Source: Nocardia beijingensis NBRC 16342
GTDB lineage: Bacteria > Actinomycetota > Actinomycetes > Mycobacteriales > Mycobacteriaceae
Length of the DNA: 64,000 nt
NCBI RefSeq assembly: GCF_001612785.1
Contig: NZ_BDBC01000017.1
Coordinates: 124,001-188,000, forward strand
Reading direction: 5' to 3'
Part shown: positions 17,024 to 24,252 of the stretch, in pieces
Position numbering within the stretch: the first letter of the stretch is position 1
Layout of the letters: every line of letters starts with the position of its first letter
Position numbers and translations under genes: made by a program
Notes under the pieces: model-generated
What the model saw: only the letters and a program-made list of their open reading frames with translations
Database searches by the model: none
What the model was told of the DNA's origin: nothing

Positions 17024-17689
17024 CTAGGTGCTCTTGGTGGCCACACCCAGGATCAGCGGTCGAATGATCGGCGGCTCGCCCCGCCACTCCGCTTCCTGTA
17101 CGTCGTCGAGCTTCAGACCGGACGCCCGGATGAGCTCGAGAGTGGCGCGGTTGCAGTGGCAGCCCTCCGCGAATCGGCGCCACGGGCCGGCGAGGCGGTC
17201 TTGCCAACGGGCCAGGCGCGGGGACTCCGAACGCACGTGCTCGATGAACAGCAGCTGACCGCCGGGACGCAACACCCGCGTGATCTCGCGCAGTACCGGA
17301 TCGGGATCATCGACAGTGCACAGCACGAGCGTCGAGACGACCGTGTCCACGGTTTCGTTCTCGAACGGCAGTTGTTCCGCCGATGCGTCGAGCACGCGTG
17401 CACGACCTGGACTGCGATGCATCCTACGCGCCAACCGCGTACGCATCGCGGGCTCCGGTTCGGTCAAGATCAGCTCTTCGAGGCCGTCCGGGTAGTACCC
17501 CACGTTGAGACCGGTACCGCTGCCCAGCTCGACAGTCCGCCCCCTCGCACGGCCGAGCAGTTCCCGTCGGCGAGCGGCCATACCCGCCCGCTCGCCCATC
17601 CACAGCAGAGGGTCGTACAGCGCCGCGAAAACCCGGGCCCACGGATCCGAGCCCTTCACCGCTGCCCCTGGCACGGCGCCACTGCTCAC
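17024..17689 (-). CDS. Class I SAM-dependent methyltransferase (UbiE-like)
   Basis: A 221-residue methyltransferase. Motif I is TVELGSGTGLNVGYYP around residues 50-66, the acidic ribose-binding end is LILTEPEPAM, and FENETVDTVVSTLVLCTVDDPDPVLREITRVLRPGG is the motif II/III block. The segment GGQLLFIEHVRSESPRLARWQDRL followed by AEGCHCNRATLELI resembles small phospholipid or thiol methyltransferases of the methyltransferase-like 7 group, but the substrate is not decided by this. It is the first gene of a two-methyltransferase operon and is divergent from a third methyltransferase gene 308 bp away. Confidence 0.85.
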   Translation of the reverse strand: MSSGAVPGAAVKGSDPWARVFAALYDPLLWMGERAGMAARRRELLGRARGRTVELGSGTGLNVGYYPDGLEELILTEPEPAMRTRLARRMHRSPGRARVLDASAEQLPFENETVDTVVSTLVLCTVDDPDPVLREITRVLRPGGQLLFIEHVRSESPRLARWQDRLAGPWRRFAEGCHCNRATLELIRASGLKLDDVQEAEWRGEPPIIRPLILGVATKST

Positions 17690-17997
17690 AAACTAGACGG
17701 TACGCCGGGCGGGCAGCATCGCCAATGTCCAGCGGTGAACTCCGCCGAAGAGGCTCCACACCGACCCGCGAGCACCGGCTAGATCCACGACAGACGGCGA
17801 TCAGCCCGGCGTCCGCCACCGCCATCGACCACGATGCAACGGCTACGCGCGCGAGACGCTGTACGCGCTGCTGAAACAACCACCATGGGAATGCGCGACG
17901 AGGTTCGAGCTCTGTGCGACCGAGTCGGCGTCACGGCGTACCGAACTGAGTGGAAGCGCCTCGGCGCAGCGGGACGCGGCGGCTACTGTCGGGGGGC
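17690..17997. other. Divergent intergenic region between methyltransferase genes
   Basis: This 308-bp stretch separates two divergent methyltransferase genes. A 38-codon frame (17885-18001) starts with ATG and ends by overlapping the downstream ATG, but its third-position composition is weak and I do not call it. No convincing promoter or RNA was found. Confidence 0.4.
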
Positions 17998-18858
17998 ATG
18001 ACGACCGAACACGCGACGCCCGATCCCGCACCGTCGTTCCATACGAGCGCTATTCCCGCCGATCGCTCCGCACCGGCCCATGACGCCGCCGACGATCCGA
18101 TGGCCGTGCTGATAGGCATCCTGGATCTGCAAGCGGCGCTGCCGGGGATCCGCCGGATGCGGCAATGGGGGCACGACGTTCTGGCGGTCACATCGGGTGA
18201 GCGGGCACTCGACATCGGCGCCGGGACAGGGTCCGAAGTGCTCGAACTCGCCCGGCGAGTCGGGCCGGACGGCGAGGCTGTCGGTGTCGATCCGAATCCC
18301 GCGATGCTCGCCGTCGCCGGCGCGCGAGCCGAGGCCGCCGGTGTGCCTGCGCGTCTTGTCGAAGGCACCGCCTACCACCTGCCTTTCCCGGACGCGTCGT
18401 TCGACGCGGTGCGTTGCGAGCGCGTCTACCAGCATCTCGACGACCCGGCCGCCGCCACCGCCGAAATCGCGCGGGTCCTGCGGCCGGGCGGGCGTGTGCT
18501 GCTCATCGACAGCGACTGGCACACCGCCATCGCCCATCCCGGGGACGACGATGTGATCGCCCGCCTGCGCGAGTCGATGCTCGCGACCACCCCGAACCCC
18601 AAGTCGGGCAGGAGCCTTCGCGGTCTGCTCACCGCGGCCGGATTCGCGATCGATGACGTGGGATCGCAGGCGGTGATCTGGGACCCGGAAACCATCCGCC
18701 CGCTCTTCGCCCAGATGACCGAACGCGCCCGCGCCGCGGGCTCGATCACCGAGCAAGAACGCACCGACCTGGCTGCCGCCATGGAGGCGGGAATCGCCAG
18801 GGGCGATTACCACCTGTCGGTGACCATGTTCGCTGTGCTCGCCCACCGAGCGGAGTGA
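17998..18858 (+). CDS. Class I SAM-dependent methyltransferase
   Basis: A 286-residue methyltransferase. Motif I is ALDIGAGTGSEVLELARRVG near residues 69-88, followed by VGVDPNPAMLAVAGARAEA (motif II, with the acidic ribose contact) and FPDASFDAVRCERVYQHLDD and VLRPGGRVLLIDSDWHT, a pattern shared with small UbiE-like enzymes acting on lipids or secondary metabolites. The first 45 residues are Pro/Ala-rich and probably flexible. GGGGGG lies two bases before the ATG. Divergent from the methyltransferase operon on the left. Substrate unknown. Confidence 0.83.
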   Translation: MTTEHATPDPAPSFHTSAIPADRSAPAHDAADDPMAVLIGILDLQAALPGIRRMRQWGHDVLAVTSGERALDIGAGTGSEVLELARRVGPDGEAVGVDPNPAMLAVAGARAEAAGVPARLVEGTAYHLPFPDASFDAVRCERVYQHLDDPAAATAEIARVLRPGGRVLLIDSDWHTAIAHPGDDDVIARLRESMLATTPNPKSGRSLRGLLTAAGFAIDDVGSQAVIWDPETIRPLFAQMTERARAAGSITEQERTDLAAAMEAGIARGDYHLSVTMFAVLAHRAE

Positions 18859-18865
18859 ACGACCC

Positions 18866-18964
18866 GGCTCGTTCATCGAGCTGCTGCGGCTGCCCGCCGA
18901 GGTGCGCGCGTTGTTGGACAGCATGATTCCGGACGGCTACTGGAATCCGTGGTCGCACGGCTAG
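18866..18964 (+). pseudogene. Short coding-like remnant
   Basis: After the methyltransferase stop, a different frame runs RPGSFIELLRLPAEVRALL and then DSMIPDGYWNPWSHG to a TAG at 18962. Almost every third base is G or C, as in real genes here, but there is no start codon or ribosome site in frame. It looks like the C-terminal end of a lost gene. I do not recognise the family. Confidence 0.35.
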
Positions 18965-19009
18965 GGGTGCGCCCCGGGCATGGCGCGGCAGCGGCGGCAG
19001 CCGGATTCC

Positions 19010-19546
19010 TTACCCCACGTCCCGGCGCAGCCAGGTGACCTCGGCTCCGGATTCCGTTCCGTAGCGGTAGATTTCGAGATCTTCGTCCCAGGCGGTACCG
19101 AGGGCGCGGTCGATTTCGGCGGCCAGGTCGTAGGCGGAGTACTTGCCGAGTTCGCGGGTGGCCTGGAGCATCGCGCGCAGGCGCATCTCGCCGATCATGA
19201 CGTCGCCGTTGGCGCTCGTGGAGCCGTGCCACAGGCCGAGGCCGGGGACGAAGCTGTAGCGCTCACCGTCCACGCCGTCGCTGGGGTCCTCGGTCACCTC
19301 GAAGCGCAGCACCGGCCAGGAGCGCAACGATTGGGCGATCTTCGAGGCGGTGCCGACGGGGCCGATCCACTCACTGGTGGCGCGCAGTTGACCGTCGGCC
19401 GGTTGGGCGGTCCAGCGCAGTTTCGCCGGGGCGCCGAGGGCCGAGGTGAGCGCCCACTCGACATGCGGGCACAGCGCGGCAGGCGACGAGTGGATGTAGA
19501 CCACACCCGCCGTCGCGTCCGCGAACTGACTCGATGCGCGCACCAC
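19010..19546 (-). CDS. DUF3145 family protein
   Basis: A protein of about 178 residues in the DUF3145 family, conserved throughout actinomycetes. The core GVVYIHSSPAALCPHVEWAL followed by LGAPAKLRWTAQPA, SWPVLRFEVTEDPSDG and RYSFVPGLGLWHGSTSANGD is intact, and the C-terminus has AWDEDLEIYRYGTESGAEVTWLRRDVG. Function is unknown. The start is uncertain between several closely spaced GTG/TTG codons at 19552-19543; the GTG at 19546 is chosen because GGAG lies 6 nt before it. It is followed by no close gene on its strand. Confidence 0.82.
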   Translation of the reverse strand: MVRASSQFADATAGVVYIHSSPAALCPHVEWALTSALGAPAKLRWTAQPADGQLRATSEWIGPVGTASKIAQSLRSWPVLRFEVTEDPSDGVDGERYSFVPGLGLWHGSTSANGDVMIGEMRLRAMLQATRELGKYSAYDLAAEIDRALGTAWDEDLEIYRYGTESGAEVTWLRRDVG

Positions 19547-19638
19547 CAACACCTCCAGCTTCGACGAGGAACGTCTTCCCCAACGATTCGTCTAACTGGC
19601 GTTGCCTGAGTGTACTGGAGTGTCCGAAGTTACACGTG

Positions 19639-20472
19639 TTACTTCGGGACCGTGTTGCGCGTGGCGGTCGCCTCCGCGATGACGGCATCGCTCAGCGGTG
19701 GCCACGCCGCGCGCGCCCAGTCGCCGAAATTCTCGTCGCTCAAGGCGAGACACGCCAACCCCGTGTTCGGGTCAACCCATAAAAATGTCCCGGATTGGCC
19801 GAAATGTCCATAGGTTTGTGGCGAATTCGTGCCACCGGTCCAGTGCGGCGTCTTGCCGTCGCGGATCTCGAAGCCCAGTCCCCAGTCGTTCGGGCGCTGC
19901 GAACCGTAGCCGGGCAGCACGCCGTTCACGCCGGAGAACTGGACCGAGGTGGCCTCGGCGTGCGTCTGCGCCGAGATCAGCTGGGGATGCAGCAATTCGG
20001 CGGCGAAGCGGGCCAGATCCGCCGCGGTGGACCGCGCCGCGTGCCCGGCCGGACCGGTCAGCACCGAATCGGCCATGCCGAGCGGGCGGAACACCGCGTC
20101 GCGCAGGTACTCGTCGAACGCGATTCCGGTCTGCGCGGTGACGAATTCGGCGAGCACCTCGAAACCCGAGCTGGAGTAGATCCGCCGGGTCCCCGGCGCG
20201 GCCTGGACGTCGGTGGTGTCGAACGCGAGTCCGGACGTGTGCGCCAGCAGATGACGCACGGTGGCGCCGGGCGGTCCTGCGGGCTGGTCGAGTTCGACCG
20301 CGCCCTCCTCCACCGCGACCAGCACCGCGTACGCCACCAGCGGCTTGGTCACCGACGCGAGCGGGAACACCCGCCGCACATCGCCTTCGCTCGCGACACC
20401 GCCGTCGGCGGTGACCGCCGCGGCCGCCGCGTGCCGCACCGGCCATTCCCGGATCTGCTCGAGTGAACGCAC
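19639..20472 (-). CDS. Serine hydrolase of the beta-lactamase/class C esterase family
   Basis: A 277-residue serine hydrolase of the penicillin-binding-protein fold. The nucleophile motif SxxK is SVTK in FPLASVTKPLVAYAVL, the second motif is YSSSGFE (Tyr general base), and the third is HFGQSGT in place of KTG. HLLAHTSGLAF is the hallmark of class C type esterases. No signal peptide is evident, so it is probably a cytoplasmic esterase, not a beta-lactamase. The TTACTTCGG end region lies beside DUF3145. A broken relative is encoded in the opposite direction just upstream at 20532-20700. Confidence 0.85.
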   Translation of the reverse strand: MRSLEQIREWPVRHAAAAAVTADGGVASEGDVRRVFPLASVTKPLVAYAVLVAVEEGAVELDQPAGPPGATVRHLLAHTSGLAFDTTDVQAAPGTRRIYSSSGFEVLAEFVTAQTGIAFDEYLRDAVFRPLGMADSVLTGPAGHAARSTAADLARFAAELLHPQLISAQTHAEATSVQFSGVNGVLPGYGSQRPNDWGLGFEIRDGKTPHWTGGTNSPQTYGHFGQSGTFLWVDPNTGLACLALSDENFGDWARAAWPPLSDAVIAEATATRNTVPK

Positions 20473-20531
20473 CCTGCGAGCCTACGAGAACCGGATACCT
20501 ACCATCCATTCACCATGAGTGGACGCCCACT

Positions 20532-20700
20532 GTTCACGGGGATGTCGCACCGGGTTTCGAACCGGTCGCCGCGCCTTCGCCGCAGATCCGAGCGCCACGG
20601 CGAAATCGGCGCGGCCGTCGCCGTCTACGCGGGAGAGCACCCCCTGGCGGATCTATGGACCGGGTTCCGCGATCGCGGGCGCACCGTGGTGGCCACGGTT
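20532..20700 (+). pseudogene. Decayed N-terminus of a LipD/EstB-like serine hydrolase
   Basis: Three reading frames in succession give pieces of one protein family: VHGDVAPGFEPVA from 20532, then AFAADPSA one frame over, then RHGEIGAAVAVYAGEHPLADLWTGFRDRG from about 20593. Together these match the order seen at the N-terminus of class C esterases (HG-x-VAPGFEPV, then GAAVAVY-x-DG-x-x-VDLWGG). At least two frameshifts separate them and the SxxK region that should follow is missing, so the gene is dead and truncated. Confidence 0.6.
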
Positions 20701-20736
20701 GACAAGCTGTTGGGTTTATACAACAGTATGTTGTAT
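20699..20736 (+). promoter_or_regulatory. Leaderless promoter with overlapping 19-bp operator
   Basis: TTGACA at 20699-20704 and CAGTAT at 20724-20729 (19-bp spacing) place the transcription start near the A of the ATG at 20735, so the transcript is probably leaderless. Over this lies ATACAACA-GTA-TGTTGTAT (20718-20736), a perfect 8-bp inverted repeat running into the start codon, ideally placed for self-repression by the XRE protein encoded downstream. Confidence 0.6.
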
Positions 20737-21013
20737 GAGCCCGGTGAGACGTGGGAAAAATCTTCCCATCTACAACCGTATCGGGGTGTTACGTGCCGAG
20801 CGGAGAATGAGCCGGGTCCAGCTCGCCGAGGCAATCGAGGTGAATCCGCAGACGGTGGGTGCGCTGGAACGGGGCGATCACTATCCGAGCCTCGATCTGG
20901 CGCTGCGGATCTGCGATGTGTTCGGGCTGCCGGTCGAGGCGGTGTTCTCGCGGGAGGAATTCGCGCCGCTGTCCACGGCGGTCTACCGGAACGACAAAGG
21001 GGATGTTCGATGA
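20735..21013 (+). CDS. XRE-family helix-turn-helix regulator
   Basis: A 92-residue DNA-binding protein. The helix-turn-helix is RMSRVQLAEAIEVNPQTVGA followed by LERGDHYPSLDLALRICDVFGLPVEAVFS, close to the short Cro/CI-like regulators that accompany small membrane proteins in many Gram-positive bacteria. The ATG at 20735 lies at the end of a palindrome and has no ribosome site, consistent with a leaderless message. Its stop overlaps the start of the membrane protein gene (ATGA at 21010), and that gene overlaps the GPP34 gene, so the three form a tight operon likely under autoregulation. Confidence 0.85.
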   Translation: MSPVRRGKNLPIYNRIGVLRAERRMSRVQLAEAIEVNPQTVGALERGDHYPSLDLALRICDVFGLPVEAVFSREEFAPLSTAVYRNDKGDVR

Positions 21014-21546
21014 CGCGCCCGAATCTGCTGGAGCGCTACCAGGCTCGCCGGACACGCCGGTTCGAGTCGTCCGCCGAGCGCTGGGCCCACATGTTGCCGC
21101 GGTGGCGGACGCGTCGCCGCCGTCGGTTGCTGGTGGCGGCTCTCGCGGCCACATTCCTGGTGCTGGCGGTCGTCGCGGTGCTGATCGCGTGCGGTCTGGA
21201 GCGAGGCCCTCTGCTGTGGGCGCCGGCCTGTCTGGTGTTCTTTCCGCTGTGGATCTCGCTCCAGATCGTCTCGGGCCGCCAGGCTGACGCGCCCGTCGGC
21301 ACCCTGGACGAATGGGAGCTCGAGCAGCGTAACGCGGCTCGCTCGGTAGGGCTCACCCTCACCCAGACGCTGGCGATGATTCCCGCGATCTGGCTGATCG
21401 TCGTGGGCGGGTTCACCGACCTCGACAACATCCAGGCGGCCTACGCGGGCGGTGTGATGCTGCTGACCGCGCTGCTCGTCGGCGGCTGTACCCCGACGAT
21501 GGTCCTGGCCTGGACCCGACCCGACCCGGAACCGGAGGACGAGTGA
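21010..21546 (+). CDS. Four-helix membrane protein of the XRE operon
   Basis: A 178-residue integral membrane protein. After a basic N-terminus (RYQARRTRRF, RWRTRRRRR) there are hydrophobic segments LLVAALAATFLVLAVVAVLIA, GPLLWAPACLVFFPLWISLQIV, TLAMIPAIWLIVVGGF and AGGVMLLTALLVGG, giving four probable membrane spans in two pairs. The domain is a common partner of small XRE regulators. Start and stop overlap the neighbouring genes by a few bases on each side, pointing to translational coupling. Function unknown; it may be the sensor or effector that the XRE protein controls. Confidence 0.75.
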   Translation: MTRPNLLERYQARRTRRFESSAERWAHMLPRWRTRRRRRLLVAALAATFLVLAVVAVLIACGLERGPLLWAPACLVFFPLWISLQIVSGRQADAPVGTLDEWELEQRNAARSVGLTLTQTLAMIPAIWLIVVGGFTDLDNIQAAYAGGVMLLTALLVGGCTPTMVLAWTRPDPEPEDE

Positions 21547-22214
21547 TGAATCTGCTCGCCGAAGACCTGATGCTGCTGCTTCTCGACGAACGCACTGGGC
21601 ACTCGATGGCCGACAGCACCCGTACCCCGAGGATTCTCGCCGGAGCAGTGCTTCTGGACCTGATCGAGGCCGGGGCGATCCGGCTGGCCGGGCCGGGCGA
21701 CGAGGCGAAACCGGGCCGGATCGTGGTGAGCGCGAACAGGAGTGCCGATCCGATCCTCGGCGACGCGCTCGCCAGGATCGAGGCGGGACGTCCGATGCAA
21801 GCCCGAGCCGCGATCGAGAAATTGTCGAAGGGATTGCAGCCGAAGGTGTTGCACCGGCTGGCGGACGAAGGCCTGGTACGCGTCGAACACCACCGGGCAC
21901 TGGGCGTCTTTCCCCGGACCGCTTGGGTTCCGAGCCGACACCGCGAGGAACTCCGGGACCGGCTCACACCGCCGTTCGCCCACCCCGACGCCCCCGTCGA
22001 GCCTCGCGCGGCCGCACTGATCTCGCTACTGTCGGCGGCCGACGCGGCGCCGAAGGTCTTCCACGACCGTGACCGCCGGATGGTGAAGCAGCGCGCCAAG
22101 GAGATCGCCGCCGGGGACTGGGCCGCGAAGGCCGCCAGGGACGCGGTACGAGCGGTCGAAGCGGCGCTCACCGCCGCCGTCGTGTTGAGTGCCGCGGCAA
22201 CGGGCTCCGCATAG
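21546..22214 (+). CDS. GPP34 (GOLPH3/Vps74-like) family protein
   Basis: A 222-residue protein of the GPP34 family, the bacterial relatives of eukaryotic GOLPH3/Vps74, which bind phosphoinositides. The start MNLLAEDLMLLLLDERTGHS and the following GAVLLDLIEAGAIRLA are diagnostic, and RTAWVPSRHREELRDRL and PRAAALISLLSAADAAPKVF complete the domain. The end is helical and Ala-rich and could associate with a membrane. The ATG at 21546 overlaps the preceding stop. Its lipid ligand in bacteria is not known. Being co-translated with a membrane protein and an XRE regulator suggests a membrane-linked role. Confidence 0.85.
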   Translation: MNLLAEDLMLLLLDERTGHSMADSTRTPRILAGAVLLDLIEAGAIRLAGPGDEAKPGRIVVSANRSADPILGDALARIEAGRPMQARAAIEKLSKGLQPKVLHRLADEGLVRVEHHRALGVFPRTAWVPSRHREELRDRLTPPFAHPDAPVEPRAAALISLLSAADAAPKVFHDRDRRMVKQRAKEIAAGDWAAKAARDAVRAVEAALTAAVVLSAAATGSA

Positions 22215-22372
22215 GTCGCGAAGCGACGGGACGCCGCATTCCCGCTCGGCAGCCGGTCCCGTACGACTTCATCGCACGGATCGATACCGAACTCCCGAGC
22301 GGGTTCACTGCGGCACCTCGCGCCGCGACGACGAGCACCGCATCCCAGCGGCTGTCCTCGATGGGGCCGGGA

Positions 22373-23503
22373 TCACCAGTCGGCTTCGGTGTATTTGATG
22401 ATCCCGCGGATGTTCTTGCCGTCCAGCATGTCCTGGTAGCCCTGGTTGATCTCCTCCAGGGAGTAGCTGCGGGTGACCATGTCGTCCAGGTTGAGCTGGC
22501 CGGACTTGTACAGCGACAGCAGGCGCGGCGCGTCCTGGCGGGCGTTGCCGCCGCCGAAGATGCAGCCCTTCACCGTCTTCTGCAGCATCGACAGCAGGAA
22601 GCTGTTCAGCTTGACGTCGTTCTCGTCCATCCGGCCCATCGAGGTGACCACCAGGGTGCCCGCCTTCGAGGTGAGGATCAGGCCCTCTTCGATGTATTCG
22701 CCGTGCATCTCACCCATGGTCAGGATGACCTTCTCGGCCATCCGGCCCTCGGTGGCCTCCATCAGCGGCATGATCGCGGCGGCCATGCTCTCGTAGGTGT
22801 GCGTGGCGCCGAACTTCTGCGCCTGCTCGCGCTTCCACGGATTCGGATCGATCGCCACCACCTTCGACGCGCCCGACAGCACCGCGCCCTGCAAGGCGCT
22901 CATGCCGACGCCGCCGATGCCCGCGATCACCACGGTCTCGCCGGGAGCGACCTGGGCGACGTGGGTGGAGGAGCCGAAACCGGTGGGGACGCCACAGCCG
23001 ACCAGGCAGGCCACCTCGAACGGGATGCTCGGATCGATCTTCACCACGGAGGTGTGGTGCACCGTCATATACGGCGCGAAGGTGCCCAGCAGGCACATCG
23101 GGATGACGTTCTCGCCACGGGCCTGGATGCGGTAGGTGCCGTCGCTGATCGCCTGCCCCATCAGCAGACCGGCGCCGAGATCGCACAGCGCCATGTGTCC
23201 CGCCACGCACGCCGGACAGCGGCCGCAGGCGGGGATGAACGACAGGATCACGTGATCGCCGACCTGCAGATCGGCCGGGCAGTTCGGGCCGAGCTTGGTG
23301 ATCACGCCCGCGCCTTCGTGCCCGCCCATGACGGGGAAGGACGGCATCGGGGTCGCTCCGGTCACGATGTGGTGGTCGGAGTGGCACATACCGGCGGTTT
23401 CCATCCGGATCTGCACCTCGCCGGCGACCGGGTCACCGACCTCGATCTCCTCCACCGACCACGGCTGGTCGATCCCCCACAGGATCGCGCCCTTCGTCTT
23501 CAT
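22373..23503 (-). CDS. NDMA-dependent-type zinc alcohol dehydrogenase
   Basis: A 376-residue zinc alcohol dehydrogenase of the mycofactocin/NDMA-dependent group. The start MKTKGAILWGIDQPWSVEEI is characteristic. The catalytic zinc ligands are Cys40 (AGMCHSDHH) and His62 (GGHEGAG); the structural zinc Cys cluster is CGRCPACVAGHMALC (93-107). The NAD-binding loop is VVIAGIGGVGMSALQGAV. Members use a tightly bound nicotinamide cofactor and oxidise alcohols with an artificial or mycofactocin acceptor. The ATG at 23503 follows ACAGGAA. Two KstR-like palindromes lie upstream, which suggests control together with sterol or lipid catabolism genes. Confidence 0.88.
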   Translation of the reverse strand: MKTKGAILWGIDQPWSVEEIEVGDPVAGEVQIRMETAGMCHSDHHIVTGATPMPSFPVMGGHEGAGVITKLGPNCPADLQVGDHVILSFIPACGRCPACVAGHMALCDLGAGLLMGQAISDGTYRIQARGENVIPMCLLGTFAPYMTVHHTSVVKIDPSIPFEVACLVGCGVPTGFGSSTHVAQVAPGETVVIAGIGGVGMSALQGAVLSGASKVVAIDPNPWKREQAQKFGATHTYESMAAAIMPLMEATEGRMAEKVILTMGEMHGEYIEEGLILTSKAGTLVVTSMGRMDENDVKLNSFLLSMLQKTVKGCIFGGGNARQDAPRLLSLYKSGQLNLDDMVTRSYSLEEINQGYQDMLDGKNIRGIIKYTEADW

Positions 23504-23565
23504 TTCCTGTCGACCCTCTCGCATGCACGTGCTTATATGTGACTGCACCCACAGTACGAGAAAAA

Positions 23566-23579
23566 TGTAACGCGTTCTA
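23566..23579. promoter_or_regulatory. KstR-like operator 1
   Basis: TGTAACGCGTTCTA fits the pattern TnnAACnnGTTnnA recognised by the TetR-type sterol regulator KstR. It lies 63 bp before the alcohol dehydrogenase start. Confidence 0.5.
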
Positions 23580-23620
23580 GTACCGCCCGGAAAATTCGTC
23601 GGTACCGCGTGACCTTGAAA

Positions 23621-23634
23621 CCGAACGCGTTACA
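23621..23634. promoter_or_regulatory. KstR-like operator 2
   Basis: CCGAACGCGTTACA differs from TnnAACnnGTTnnA at one base and forms a 12-bp inverted copy of site 1 (TGTAACGCGTTC versus GAACGCGTTACA). It is between the dehydrogenase promoter and the end of the DinB gene. Confidence 0.45.
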
Positions 23635-23647
23635 GTTCTGCGCTGTG

Positions 23648-24178
23648 TCAGCCTCGGACGTCGTGCAGGTGGTGGACCAGATCGTGCACGAAGTACCGGC
23701 TGAACGACTCGACCGTGAACTGCGCCCCGTCGCCGCGCGCGCCGCGCAGCCCGCGCCGCTCGGGCGGCACCGATTCGAAGGAGCGCGCCACCCGCTCGGC
23801 GGCCTCCGCCAGCTCCGCGTCCACCCGGGCCGGGTCCTGCTCGTTGTAGCGGTCGGCCACCGCCGTCGCGTCCTGGTCCCAGTTCGGGAAGCGCGGCGGC
23901 TCGCCCTCAGGGTCACCGGCCAGCATCAGGCCGAGGCGCGTGTCGAAGAGGCGGCACACATCGCGCACATGCGCGCCGTATTCCAGAGCGGACCAGGTCG
24001 ATTCGTCCGGCCGCACGCGGACGCCGGGGCGGTTGAGCACCGCGGCGAAACGGACGGCGGCGTCCCTGGTGAGGACGGGGACGGCAGCATAGGTGGTCGC
24101 GGCGGCGTCGAAACCGCATTCCGGACAGGCGCGCTCGAGCACCCAAGTCCAGTCCTTGACATCGGGAACGATCGGCAT
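23648..24178 (-). CDS. DinB-fold protein (maleylpyruvate isomerase-like)
   Basis: A 176-residue four-helix-bundle protein of the DinB/mycothiol-dependent maleylpyruvate isomerase type. The opening VPDVKDWTWVLERACPECGFDA and the segment STWSALEYGAHVRDVCRLFDTRLGLML include a conserved His (EYGAHVRD) that would be a metal ligand; the C-terminal RYFVHDLVHHLHDVRG supplies further His ligands. Such proteins often use a metal and mycothiol in detoxification. No substrate can be named. It lies 144 bp downstream of the dehydrogenase start on the same strand, so the dehydrogenase could be a second gene of its transcript. Confidence 0.8.
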   Translation of the reverse strand: MPIVPDVKDWTWVLERACPECGFDAAATTYAAVPVLTRDAAVRFAAVLNRPGVRVRPDESTWSALEYGAHVRDVCRLFDTRLGLMLAGDPEGEPPRFPNWDQDATAVADRYNEQDPARVDAELAEAAERVARSFESVPPERRGLRGARGDGAQFTVESFSRYFVHDLVHHLHDVRG

Positions 24179-24252
24179 GCGCTCAACCTAGGCGCGGCCG
24201 TATCGGGCCTTCCACCGATATCCGGTCAACTATCGGGCACATCCCGACAGTG

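Noticed and set aside
17885-18001. A 38-codon frame ending on the start of the third methyltransferase gene
   Set aside because: The overlap is suggestive of coupling, but third-position bias is weak and there is no ribosome site.
22361-23542. A 393-codon frame opposite the alcohol dehydrogenase
   Set aside because: Shadow frame; the minus strand carries the zinc and NAD motifs.
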